Shown in pieces: positions 7,377 to 16,181 of a stretch of 64,000 bases of DNA; within the stretch, counting starts at the first letter, position 1, and each line of letters begins with the position of its first letter. This DNA is from Phytohabitans sp036906915. GTDB taxonomy: Bacteria; Actinomycetota; Actinomycetes; Mycobacteriales; Micromonosporaceae. The notes under the pieces were generated by a model. It ran no database searches. It was not told the DNA's origin and saw only the letters and a list, made by a program, of their open reading frames with translations. The DNA is taken from the NCBI RefSeq assembly GCF_036906915.1, contig NZ_JBAKHX010000001.1, positions 372,001 through 436,000 of the forward strand, read 5' to 3'. A program made the position numbers and the translations under genes.

Positions 7377-8317
7377 CGGTGGACCTACTCACCCTCGGCG
7401 AGGCGATGGCCGCGCTGCGCAGCGGCGGTCCGCTCAAGCTCGGCGGCGACCTTCGGCTCTCCGTGGCCGGCGCCGAGTCCAACGTCGCGATCGGCCTGGC
7501 CCGCCTGGGTCACCGGGCCCGTTGGATCGGCCGGGTCGGTGACGACGAACTCGGCGCCCTGGTGCTGCGGACCCTGCGCGCCGAGGGCGTCGACGTGGCC
7601 GACGCCGTGGTGGCGCCCGGGGAGCTCACTGGAATGCTGCTGTTCGACCGGGCGCCGGGCGGCACGATCCGGGTGCACTACCGGCGTGCGGGCTGCGCCG
7701 GCGCACGACTCACGCCGGCGGACGTCGCCCCCGCCGTGGCGCGGGGTGCCCGCGTCCTGCACGTCACCGGCATCACCCCGGCCCTCGGCGACGACGCGGC
7801 CGCCGCGGTCCGGTACGCGGTCGAAGGGGTACGGGCCACTGGCGCGACCATCTGCTTCGACGTCAACCACCGGCCGAAGCTGTGGGGGCGGGCGCAGGCA
7901 AGCGCCACGCTGCGTCCCCTGGCCGCCGAAGCCCACATCGTCGTCGCCTCCGAAGACGAGTTACCCCTGGTCTGCGACGGACCGGACGAGACCACCCGCG
8001 TGCGGGCGCTGCTCGACCTCGGCGCCCGCGAGGTCGTGATCAAGCGCGGCGCACGGGGCGCGTCGGCGTACACCGGCACCGGGCGGTACGACGAGCCGGC
8101 CCTGACGGTCAGGGTGGTGGATTCCGTCGGTGCCGGCGACGCCTTCACCGCCGGCTACCTCTCCGCGCTCCTGGACGGGTTGCCCGTCCAGGAGCGGCTG
8201 CGGCGCGGCGTGACGCTCGGCGCGGCAGCGGTCGCCGCGCACGGCGACTGGGAAGGCCTGCCGACCAGAGCGGAACTCGACCAGGTCGGACACGCCCCGG
8301 ACGAAACACTGCGATGA
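7373..8317 (+). CDS. kdgK: PfkB-family 2-keto-3-deoxy-gluconate/galactonate kinase
   Basis: A 314-residue ribokinase-fold sugar kinase. The start is GTG 7373, overlapping the dgoD stop (GTGA); the frame is open further upstream but inside dgoD. It has the N-terminal GAESNVAIGLARLG, the central FDVNHRPKLW (KDG-kinase-like) and the C-terminal PfkB signature DSVGAGDAFTAGYL with the catalytic Asp. Following dgoD, it should phosphorylate 2-keto-3-deoxygalactonate at C6. No KDPGal aldolase follows. The TGA is overlapped by an ATG opening a 31-codon frame that ends at 8409 and matches nothing I know. Confidence 0.85.
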   Translation: MTVDLLTLGEAMAALRSGGPLKLGGDLRLSVAGAESNVAIGLARLGHRARWIGRVGDDELGALVLRTLRAEGVDVADAVVAPGELTGMLLFDRAPGGTIRVHYRRAGCAGARLTPADVAPAVARGARVLHVTGITPALGDDAAAAVRYAVEGVRATGATICFDVNHRPKLWGRAQASATLRPLAAEAHIVVASEDELPLVCDGPDETTRVRALLDLGAREVVIKRGARGASAYTGTGRYDEPALTVRVVDSVGAGDAFTAGYLSALLDGLPVQERLRRGVTLGAAAVAAHGDWEGLPTRAELDQVGHAPDETLR

Positions 8318-8416
8318 GCGTCGCGTCCCTCCAGGCAGGTCACCGTCGAGGTGATCGGGTTAGCAGGGCGGCGGAGCGGGAATCGTCCATGTCACGTCCT
8401 TGCTGGTGACGGTGTC

Positions 8417-10585
8417 TCAGCCGATGGGTGCGGATATGCGGATCAGGTCGAGGTCCGGTGCGTAGCCGCTGGAGGCGTTGCCGAAGGTGATGGTGTTGGC
8501 GCCGGCCGCCAGGTCCACGTCGACGACGGTGGTGCGGAATGTGGTCCAGCTCAGCGTGTTGCGGAAGTAGACCCGCCGCGAAGCGCCGCCGTTGACGCTG
8601 ATGTCGGCCCCGCGGTCGACGATGTTGTTGTTGTACTGGTGGTCTCCGACCACCTCGGCGTTGGCGTACGCGACGACCATCCGGTACCGGCCGGCGGTGG
8701 GCACGGTGATGTTGTTGAACCGGAGGGTGTTGCCGGCACCCGCGCCGACGAAACCGACGTGCTGGCCGCCGGAGGCACCGGAGTTGCTCGCCCGGGCCGC
8801 GGTGCCGGACAGCGTGTTGCCGCTCGCCTCGGCCTCGTACGAGGTGATCGTGCCGGTGGTGGCCGCGACGTCGAGGTAGTCGACGTTGACCGCGTCGCGG
8901 TCGTCACCGGCGTACGCGTTGACCTCGATGCGGCTGATGCCGGCCGGTAGGAACACCTTGGTAGTGACGGTGTTCCAGGTGTTCCAGTCCGCGGTTCCGG
9001 GCAGCGCCAGGTCGGTCAGGTCCGATCCGTTGAGCCGCAACCGGATCGACCGGTTGGCGGGCGCGCCTGAGAACGGGCCGGCCGAGTAGCGCAGCCCGAC
9101 GCTGTAGTAGCCGTCCGACGGCACGGTGACGACGAACTTGGTGCTGGCGGTGGTGCTGGCGCCGTAGCCCTCGACGAAGTAGGTGCCGGAGTAGCCGGTG
9201 TTGCTGCCGTAGGTGACGCGCGCGCCGCCGTCGAGGCCCGCGTACTCGGCCTGGTATCGGGAGGCGCCGCCGACCGTGGACAGATCCTTGTTCGGCGTGA
9301 TGATCACGTGGTAGGCGGCCGAGCCGCGCAGCCCGGTCAGCGGGACCGTCACCTGCCCGCCGCTCGCGGTGTAGTCGCCCTCGGCCACGACGAACGGCCC
9401 GGTTGACGGGTTGAGACCGGACGAGTCCACACCCCACACCGTCGCGTGCACGGTGTTGCCGAGGAACGGCGTTGAACCCAGACCGCGTACGACGACATTC
9501 GTGTCGTACGTACCGGACACGGAGTTGTTGCCACCGAAGACGACCCGGGCCTGTTGCTTTGTCGCGTCCAAGGCGGCGAGCCCCTGCAACGAGCCACCGG
9601 CCGAGGGCGGCGTGACGGCCACGGTGTTGCCGGTCAGCTCGCCGTACCACTTGTACAGCCACCAGCCGCCGGTGGCCTGGTTGTTGCGGGTCACCAGGTC
9701 GTTGAGTCCACCGGCGGTGGTCCAGTAGGCCAGGCAGGCGTCGACCTTGCTGGCCTCGAACTTGGCCACGTACTGCACCAGGTTGCCCGGTACCCCGAGA
9801 TCGCCGCTCTGCCGTGCGTACTCGTCAATGGTGATCGGTCGCGGGCCGATGCCGAGGCTGCTCTCGATCGCACGGAAGTCGTTGTAGTGGTTGTTCCAGT
9901 CGGTGAAGAAGTCGTTTCCCAGCTCGTGCCAGGTCGCCACGTCCGGCAGCACGTTGTTGTTCTTGGCGAAGGTGAAGAACGCGCGCATGTCGCCCGAGCG
10001 GTAGTGGGAGAAGCCCGGCCCGGCGATACGCGCACTCGGGTCGATGGACTTGATCCGCTGGTACACGGTGCGCCAGTCGTTGAGGAATCGTCCCTGGAGC
10101 TGTCCGCTGTACCAGATCCAGTCGGGTTCGTTGAACGGGACGTACACGAAGAAGCCGCGATTGGGGTCGGCGACCACCTTGCGGGCGATGGTGTCGACCT
10201 TGGCGAGGTAGTCGTTGAGGCCCAGGTTGTCGTACGGCCAGTTCGGATAGATGTCCTGCATGTAGATCTCGATCTGGCGTCCGCCGGCCCGCTTGAACAT
10301 CGGCGCGACCTTGAGGGCGTCGCCGTTGGGATGCTGAAGGCCGTCCGGGGCTTTCTGCGCGGCGACCTGCGGCTTGATCGCGGCCAGCATCGTCTCGTTC
10401 GGTATGCCCTCGTCGCCGAGGCCATACAGGAATCCAGTCGCGCCGTAGCGCAGGGCACCCGTGTTCGCCGACAGGTCCACGGTGAGCTGTGAGGGTGCGG
10501 CGCTTGCCGTTCCGACCGGCAGCACCGACGCGAGTGCCAGCGTCAGCACGGCGACGCCGATGATCTTTCGACTTGTCGATCTCAT
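8417..10585 (-). CDS. Secreted clan GH-A-like glycoside hydrolase with two C-terminal CBM6/35-type modules
   Basis: A 722-residue exported protein. The signal peptide covers residues 1-30 (MRSTSRKIIGVAVLTLALAS, cleavage after TASAA). A TIM-barrel catalytic domain follows to about residue 330, with the acid/base pair N152-E153 (VPFNEPDW) and probable nucleophile E255 (PITIDEYA), as in clan GH-A. A beta domain follows (about 340-425), then two beta-sandwich modules: about 445-577 (YQAEYAGLDGG, NVDYLDV) and about 580-720 (YEAEASGNTLSG, DLDLIRI). The family within the clan is not clear to me; GH39/GH30-like enzymes are the nearest in style. It is divergent from a lipoprotein gene across a 250-base region containing a perfect palindrome. 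It probably degrades a plant polysaccharide outside the cell. Confidence 0.75.
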   Translation of the reverse strand: MRSTSRKIIGVAVLTLALASVLPVGTASAAPSQLTVDLSANTGALRYGATGFLYGLGDEGIPNETMLAAIKPQVAAQKAPDGLQHPNGDALKVAPMFKRAGGRQIEIYMQDIYPNWPYDNLGLNDYLAKVDTIARKVVADPNRGFFVYVPFNEPDWIWYSGQLQGRFLNDWRTVYQRIKSIDPSARIAGPGFSHYRSGDMRAFFTFAKNNNVLPDVATWHELGNDFFTDWNNHYNDFRAIESSLGIGPRPITIDEYARQSGDLGVPGNLVQYVAKFEASKVDACLAYWTTAGGLNDLVTRNNQATGGWWLYKWYGELTGNTVAVTPPSAGGSLQGLAALDATKQQARVVFGGNNSVSGTYDTNVVVRGLGSTPFLGNTVHATVWGVDSSGLNPSTGPFVVAEGDYTASGGQVTVPLTGLRGSAAYHVIITPNKDLSTVGGASRYQAEYAGLDGGARVTYGSNTGYSGTYFVEGYGASTTASTKFVVTVPSDGYYSVGLRYSAGPFSGAPANRSIRLRLNGSDLTDLALPGTADWNTWNTVTTKVFLPAGISRIEVNAYAGDDRDAVNVDYLDVAATTGTITSYEAEASGNTLSGTAARASNSGASGGQHVGFVGAGAGNTLRFNNITVPTAGRYRMVVAYANAEVVGDHQYNNNIVDRGADISVNGGASRRVYFRNTLSWTTFRTTVVDVDLAAGANTITFGNASSGYAPDLDLIRISAPIG

Positions 10586-10713
10586 GTGGGGAGCTACCTC
10601 CAGGGGTGCGAGCAGCGGTCAGCCGCACAGCGGTGCGCCAGACCGCGGAGCCATGGGGAGATGGGCTACCCGGCGCCCAACGGCATCCGGTGTGCTCGAT
10701 GCCGCGAGAGATA

Positions 10714-10729
10714 GTGTGACCGGTCACAC
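10714..10729. promoter_or_regulatory. Perfect 16-base palindrome, probable operator
   Basis: GTGTGACCGGTCACAC is a perfect inverted repeat between the divergent hydrolase (minus) and lipoprotein (plus) genes. On the minus strand it is followed at once by ACTATCTCT, a plausible -10, so a bound protein would cover the hydrolase promoter. The half-sites TGTGA/TCACA recall CRP sites, but the 4-base spacing is shorter than the 6 of a CRP site. Confidence 0.55.
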
Positions 10730-10837
10730 GAATCGACAGAAGCCGCTGTGATCGTTTCGTTATAACTCTCTGGGTACGTTCACTCGGATCGATCACGCCG
10801 CCGTCTGGCGTTAACACGATGAGGGAGCCACGCCGCC

Positions 10838-11929
10838 GTGCCTCGTGCCATCCGGGACAGCCTTCCCGTCACCATCCACCTGCTCGCGGTGATGGGCCTT
10901 GCCCTGGCCGGTTGCGCCGCGCAGCGACCAGCCGAGACGCCACACGCCGACGCCTTGGTCGCCGCCGAGACCCCGACCGTCACGAGCAGCCCGACGGCTG
11001 ATCCGACCGCCGCCCCGACGCCGGCGAAGTCGAGCCCGGCGAGCGCGTCAGTCCGGCCCGGCACCCGGAAGCAGACCACCACGCGATCCGGCGCGACGGC
11101 CAAGTGCGGTCCTGCGCTCAGTCAGGCGTGGGCGAGCTGGCCCATGCCCAACCCGAAGGGTACCGGTTTACCGAACGCGGCCAGCTACACCGACCTCGGC
11201 GACGGCAGCGTCCGCGACAACGTCACCTGCCTGGTCTGGCAGAAGGCGTACTCCGCCGAGAAGCTCACCTGGTCGTCGGCGAAGTCATACTGCGCCGGGC
11301 TGTCGATCGGCGACAGCGGCTGGCGCCTGCCCAGCCGCATCGAGTTGACATCGATCATGGACTTCACGCGCAGCGGGCCCGCCATCGACACGACCGCCTT
11401 CAAAGGACTGGCGAACTTCTTCTGGACAGGCTCGCCATGGGCCGTCGCACACGACCCGCCCTACGCCTGGGTGATGAACTTCTACGAGGGCCTGGCCAGC
11501 AACGCCGGCAACACCACCGCGACATACCATGCGCGCTGCGTCCGCGCAGCGACCGGCACGGGCGCCGCCACATACACCACCGTGGCCGCCGGCGAGGTTC
11601 GGGACGACCACACCGGGCTGATCTGGCAGCGGGCCACCTCGGCCACGACGATGTCCGCCACGGCGGCGGCGAGCTACTGCGCCGCACTCGCCCTGGGCGG
11701 TCACGCGTGGCGACTGCCCAGCATCAAGGAACTGGCAACCACGGTCGACGAATCGCGGGTAGCCCCCGCCATCAATCCTTCCGTGTTCCCCAACACGGCA
11801 AAAAAGACGTACTACTGGTCGGCCTCGAAATCCCATCCACAGCCCGACAAGACGTGGGGCCTCAGCTACGACGACGGCTACACCAACTACCGGAACATCC
11901 CCCAGGGATACGCACGCTGCGTGCGCTGA
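10838..11929 (+). CDS. Lipoprotein with two DUF1566 (Lcl C-terminal) repeats
   Basis: A 363-residue protein starting at GTG 10838. A signal peptide ends in the lipobox LALAGC (Cys26). A Thr/Pro/Ala-rich linker (about 30-85) follows, then two copies of the DUF1566 fold: about 120-235 (DNVTCLVWQKAYSAEKLTWS, WRLPSRIEL) and about 245-362 (DDHTGLIWQRATSATTMSAT, WRLPSIKEL). Each copy has the pattern GxxxDxxTGLxWQ, WRLPSxxEL and YARCVR. DUF1566 domains are related to C-type-lectin-like and FGE-type folds and usually act in cell-surface binding. It is anchored to the outer face of the membrane. Ligand unknown. Confidence 0.8.
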   Translation: MPRAIRDSLPVTIHLLAVMGLALAGCAAQRPAETPHADALVAAETPTVTSSPTADPTAAPTPAKSSPASASVRPGTRKQTTTRSGATAKCGPALSQAWASWPMPNPKGTGLPNAASYTDLGDGSVRDNVTCLVWQKAYSAEKLTWSSAKSYCAGLSIGDSGWRLPSRIELTSIMDFTRSGPAIDTTAFKGLANFFWTGSPWAVAHDPPYAWVMNFYEGLASNAGNTTATYHARCVRAATGTGAATYTTVAAGEVRDDHTGLIWQRATSATTMSATAAASYCAALALGGHAWRLPSIKELATTVDESRVAPAINPSVFPNTAKKTYYWSASKSHPQPDKTWGLSYDDGYTNYRNIPQGYARCVR

Positions 11930-12036
11930 CCGCGAGTCGAAATACATGCATCTGGACCACGCCCTCGTCCACCCTCGTGGCAGCGCGGCGCGGTGACCAG
12001 TGCTCACCGGCGATGCTCACTTTCTGGCCCGGACGA

Positions 12037-14844
12037 CTACGCCAGGCGTTTCCGTAGGTTGCCGGCCTCCGGGTGGCCGACGTCCGCGAAGATCTCCAGC
12101 GCCTGCTGCCAGGACTGACGAGCGGCCTCGATGTCGCCGACGGTCTCGTGGACCTCGCCCAGCCGGGTGAGCCGGTTAGCCTCGTTGATGCCCCCGCCGA
12201 ACCTCCGGTTCCAGTCGATGGCCTGTTGATAGCAGTCGATGGCCCGCTGGTACTGCCCGAGGCCGCGGTGGGCGTGGGCGAGGGTGTCCCAGACGTCGGC
12301 CATGCTTGCGGCGTCGCCGATCTCGGTCATCTCGGCGATGGCCTGCTCGCCGTGGGTGATGGCCAGTGCGTGGTTCCCGAGCCGCGTATGGCACCAGCCG
12401 ATGGCGTTGTGGGCGAGCGCCCGCATGAGTTGGCTGTTCCCCGCGTGGGCCGCGTCGAGGCAGCCCTCGGCGTGCGCCAGCCCGTCCTGGTAGCGGTCCT
12501 CCCGCGTGGACAGCCATGCCAGGGTCATGTGCCCCCGCGCCTCGCCAGCGTGGTCACCGATCTCGCGGTAGATGGCCAGAGCCCGCTGGGCGTGGGAATG
12601 CGCATCGTCGCGTCGGCCGAGCAAGGCACACGCGACAGCCACGCGACGATGGATCTCCGCCTGCCCGAACGCGTCCGCGCACCGGCTGGCCGCGCGCAGC
12701 CCGATGGCCTGGACGGTGACCTGGTGGTGCCAGAGCCCGCGCCAGAGCAGGTAGGTGCTGAGCGCCCGGGTCAGGTGGTGGATGTGGTGGTCGAACCCGG
12801 CCTCGGCGTTCTGATCCAGCACGGCCAGCAGAACGGGAAACTCGATGGTCAGCCACGCCCGCGCCGCGGCGTTGCCGGAGAAGGCTTCGGGAACCACCTC
12901 GGGCTGGGGCAGGTCGAGCACTGGGTGATGCTGGCTGGCGGGCAGCCATCGGTCCGCGGCGTGGGCGGAGTGCAGGTAATAGTCGAGCATCCGCTCCAGT
13001 GCGGCGCGCCGTTCGGGCTCGGTGTCGACGCCGCCGGCCAGTTCGGCGGCGTAGACGCGCACCAGGTCGTGGAACGCGTACCGGCCAGGCGTGTGCTCGA
13101 TGATCAGGTGGGCCGCGATCAGCTCGGCCAGCTGTCGCCGTGTTCGCGCCGCCGTCAGGCCGGCGAGGCTGGCCGCGGCGGCGAGCCCGAGGTCCGGACC
13201 GGGGTGCAGCCCCAACAGCCGGTACAGGCGGGCCGCCGGCGGGCTCAGGGCCTCGTACGACCCGGAGAAGACCGCTCGCAGGTCAGTGGCCGCATCCGGG
13301 CCCGCCAGCGCGTCGAGCCGGCCGCGGGCATCGGCCAGCTCGCCAGCGAACACCGACAGCGGGAACCCGGGATTGGTGGCCGCGCGGGCGGCGACGATGG
13401 CCAGCGCAAGGGGCAGCCCGGCACACGCCGCCACGATCCCGTCCACCGCCGCCGACTCGGCGGCCACCCGCGCGGCGCCGAGCCGGCCGGCCAGCAACTG
13501 CCGTGCCTCGCTCGCGTCGAGCGCGTCGAGCCGCACCGGCTGCGCGCCGTCGCTGGCGACGAGTCCGGCGAGCTGGTCACGGCTGGTCACCAGCACCAGC
13601 ACACCGGGCGTACCGGGCAGCAGCGGCCGCACCTGTTCAGCGTCGCGGGCGTTGTCCAGCAGAACCAACATCCGGGCACCGGCGAGCCGGCTACGGTACA
13701 GGCCGGCCCGAGCCTCCACAGTGGTCGGTATCCGCTCCGCTGGCACGCCCAGTAGCTCCAGCAACCTGGGCAACGCCTCCGCCGGGCTCATCACCTGACC
13801 GGCGGGATCGAAGCCACGCAGGTTCAGGTACAGCTGCCCGTCCGGGAAACGGTCGCGTACCCGATGCGCCCAGTGCACCGCCAGCGCGGTCTTTCCCACC
13901 CCTGCGCTGCCGCCGATAGCCGTCACCACCACCGTCGACGATGCGTCACCGGAGGCGGCCAGCAGTTCGTCGAGCTGCGCCAGCGACCGCCCACGGCCGC
14001 TGAAACCGGGGCTGTCGGCCGGCAACTGCGCGGGCCGGTCGGCCGGCGGCCCGGACGCGCCGGCTGACCGCGCGGGCGAGCCCCCGTCCCGGCTCCCAGC
14101 CGGGGCCACGGCGGCGAGCGTGGGGTCGTGGCGCAGGACCCGTTCGTGCAGCTGGCGCAGCGCCGGGCCGGGTTCGCTGCCCGACTCGTCGATGAGCCGG
14201 TCACGCAGCGACCGGTAATGTGCATGCGCGTCCACCTGCCGGCCGCACGCGTACAGGGCGAGCATCAACTGTCCGGCCAGCCGTTCGTCCAACGGGTACG
14301 CCGCGGCCGCGGCCGACAGCTCTGGCAGCAGCCGCGCATACTCACCACGGCGCAGCAACACCTCGTTGCGGTCCAGCACGGCGGCTAGCCGCTCCCCCTC
14401 CAACCCGGTCGCGACCGCGCGCAGCCAATCGCTGTCAACGTCGGCGAACGGCGTACCCCGCCACAGGTCCAACGCATCACACCAGATACGCGCGGCCTCC
14501 CCGTCGCCGGCCGACCTGGCCTGGCCCACCAACGCCCGGAAGCGGTGCAGATCCACCGCCGCCGGCGCCACCTGCAGCACGTAACACGACGAACGGCGCA
14601 CCAGCACCGGCCCGCCCGCCCCGTCGAAGACCGTGCGCAGCCGCGACAGGTATGCATGCAACGTCCCCCGGGCCCGCTGCGGCGGCCGCTCGCCCCAAAC
14701 CCGGTCCATCAATTGATCGAGCGAGACCGGAGCACCTGGCTCGACCAACAACACGGCCAACACCGTGCGCTGCCGCGCCGGCCCCAACCCGACCGGACCA
14801 TCCGGCCCGTACGCCGTCACCGGCCCCAACACCTGGAACCGCAA
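12037..14844 (-). CDS. AfsR/SARP-family regulator with NB-ARC and TPR domains
   Basis: About 935 residues. The N-terminal OmpR-like winged helix (FQVLGPV to about residue 90) and BTAD domain (about 95-245, DLHRFRALVGQ, QLMLALYACGRQVDAHAHYR) are followed by a proline-rich linker. The NB-ARC ATPase has Walker A GGSAGVGKTAL, LNLRGFD, LVLLDNA and GLPLALAIVAA, and TPR repeats (AIDCYQQAIDW, LGEVHETVGDIEAARQSWQQ) run to the C terminus. The start chosen is TTG 14844, giving the family's usual MRFxVLGP opening; GGGAAGGGG lies just upstream. A GTG at 14877 would add 11 residues. It is an ATP-switched activator of the AfsR type. Nearby genes do not show an obvious target. Confidence 0.88.
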   Translation of the reverse strand: MRFQVLGPVTAYGPDGPVGLGPARQRTVLAVLLVEPGAPVSLDQLMDRVWGERPPQRARGTLHAYLSRLRTVFDGAGGPVLVRRSSCYVLQVAPAAVDLHRFRALVGQARSAGDGEAARIWCDALDLWRGTPFADVDSDWLRAVATGLEGERLAAVLDRNEVLLRRGEYARLLPELSAAAAAYPLDERLAGQLMLALYACGRQVDAHAHYRSLRDRLIDESGSEPGPALRQLHERVLRHDPTLAAVAPAGSRDGGSPARSAGASGPPADRPAQLPADSPGFSGRGRSLAQLDELLAASGDASSTVVVTAIGGSAGVGKTALAVHWAHRVRDRFPDGQLYLNLRGFDPAGQVMSPAEALPRLLELLGVPAERIPTTVEARAGLYRSRLAGARMLVLLDNARDAEQVRPLLPGTPGVLVLVTSRDQLAGLVASDGAQPVRLDALDASEARQLLAGRLGAARVAAESAAVDGIVAACAGLPLALAIVAARAATNPGFPLSVFAGELADARGRLDALAGPDAATDLRAVFSGSYEALSPPAARLYRLLGLHPGPDLGLAAAASLAGLTAARTRRQLAELIAAHLIIEHTPGRYAFHDLVRVYAAELAGGVDTEPERRAALERMLDYYLHSAHAADRWLPASQHHPVLDLPQPEVVPEAFSGNAAARAWLTIEFPVLLAVLDQNAEAGFDHHIHHLTRALSTYLLWRGLWHHQVTVQAIGLRAASRCADAFGQAEIHRRVAVACALLGRRDDAHSHAQRALAIYREIGDHAGEARGHMTLAWLSTREDRYQDGLAHAEGCLDAAHAGNSQLMRALAHNAIGWCHTRLGNHALAITHGEQAIAEMTEIGDAASMADVWDTLAHAHRGLGQYQRAIDCYQQAIDWNRRFGGGINEANRLTRLGEVHETVGDIEAARQSWQQALEIFADVGHPEAGNLRKRLA

Positions 14845-15046
14845 CAACGACCCCTTCCCAGCGCCCCAGCCCAGCACGCTCGGGCGCGGCGGGCTGGCCC
14901 GGATCGCCGGAGTTGTCGCGCCGTTGAGTAGGTGGATCAGGATACCGGTCGGCTACGCGCTGGGCGAACGCGGCGAGGGTTGGACGCCCTCACCGCGTGG
15001 ATAGGTTCGGATCATGTCCACGCCCCACCCGCTGCCCGCGGGTGGG

Positions 15047-16036
15047 CTACGAACGCGGCCGATTCCCGCGGGGCATGATGGTGGCGTTGGGCAGACCGGG
15101 TGCCCGAAGCCGGTTCCCCGGGTATCCCTCGACGCCGCCGAAGCGGCCCGAGGAGGCCTCCCAGTCCTCTCTGGCCCGGACGATGTCCTCATGGGTGCGG
15201 CCGATGAAGTTCCACCACATGACGATCTGCTCCTCGAACGCGGGGCCGCCGAGCAGGATCGTCCGTGCCGGCCCGTCCGACGGGTTCGCCAGCGACAACG
15301 CGCCCAGACCGGCGGGGACATAGCCGAGTTCCGCCGGGCGTAGCAGGGTGTCGGCCACGCGGACCTGACCGCTGTCCACGAGAACGCCGTGCTCGAACGC
15401 GGTGTCCGTGGCGAGTGTGATCGCCGCACCGGGCTGGAGGGTGATCTCGGCGCCGAGCAGCGGTGTGAACGTGCGTACCGGCGAGACGTCTCCGGCCAGC
15501 GCGCCCAGGAACACCCGGATCTCGGCGCCGTCGATCCGCACGGGTTCGGGCACATGATGCTGGAAGTCCCGTCCCGCGTTGCGGTGCTCTTCGGGCAGCG
15601 CCACCCACAGCTGCACGCCGTGCAGGACCGTGGTGCGCGGCGTGGAGACCTCCGAGTGGGCGATGCCGTAGCCGCCCGTCATCAGGTTCAGCTCGCCGGG
15701 CCGGATGAAGGCGTGACTGCCCAGACTGTCGCGGTGTTCGACCTCCCCGCTGAACAGCCAGCTCACCGTCTGCAGGCCGGTGTGCGGATGCGGCGGCACA
15801 TCCATACCGCCGGTCCCGGCGACGTCGTCGGGACCGTAGTGATCGGCGAAGCACCAGGCCCCGATGAGCGTGCGGGCCCGCTGCGGCAGCGTCCGCCGCA
15901 CCGACATCGCCCGCGGCCCGCCCAGGGGCACCTCGCGTGGGGAAAGCACCTCGACCCGCGGCGTTTCAGGCGGCGGCCGGTCGCCTACCGGCTCGCCACA
16001 CCTCATTTCGACCGGCGCGGCCTCCACGTTGCTCAC
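15047..16036 (-). CDS. Pirin family protein
   Basis: About 329 residues with the bicupin pirin fold. The N-terminal cupin holds the metal-binding HPHTGLQTV motif (with FADHYGP upstream) and GxxxxM(T)GGYGIAHSE. The C-terminal pirin_C domain spans TPLLGAEITL to FEEQIVMWWNFI and GGPAFEE. The start is GTG 16036, with GGAGGTGG eight bases upstream; the frame extends to 16063 without support. It is divergent from a MarR gene at 16182 across a TGACATGTCA palindrome, so MarR control of pirin is likely. Pirins are iron-dependent quercetinases or redox-sensitive cofactors. The function here is not set. Confidence 0.88.
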   Translation of the reverse strand: MSNVEAAPVEMRCGEPVGDRPPPETPRVEVLSPREVPLGGPRAMSVRRTLPQRARTLIGAWCFADHYGPDDVAGTGGMDVPPHPHTGLQTVSWLFSGEVEHRDSLGSHAFIRPGELNLMTGGYGIAHSEVSTPRTTVLHGVQLWVALPEEHRNAGRDFQHHVPEPVRIDGAEIRVFLGALAGDVSPVRTFTPLLGAEITLQPGAAITLATDTAFEHGVLVDSGQVRVADTLLRPAELGYVPAGLGALSLANPSDGPARTILLGGPAFEEQIVMWWNFIGRTHEDIVRAREDWEASSGRFGGVEGYPGNRLRAPGLPNATIMPRGNRPRS

Positions 16037-16147
16037 CCAAACCACCTCCACCCATCCGTTCAACTATCCAGGTCGCCGACCGGCGGGGGAACAGTTACCG
16101 CTCCCGGGCGAACATGACGCGCCATGTACATTGGAAGGGCAGGTGTA

Positions 16148-16157
16148 TGACATGTCA
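16148..16157. promoter_or_regulatory. Candidate MarR operator between pirin and MarR genes
   Basis: TGACATGTCA, a perfect 10-base palindrome, lies in the 145-base divergent region. A TAGACT -10 (16168-16173) lies just downstream for the MarR gene, whose ATG 16182 follows eight bases later (probably leaderless). A repressor here would cover the MarR promoter and may affect pirin. Confidence 0.5.
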
Positions 16158-16181
16158 AGAGCCTTGCTAGACTCGTCGCGT

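Noticed and set aside
12073..13755. Plus-strand open frame of 560 codons opposite the AfsR/SARP gene
   Set aside because: Arg/Gly/Val-rich shadow frame antisense to NB-ARC and TPR coding sequence.
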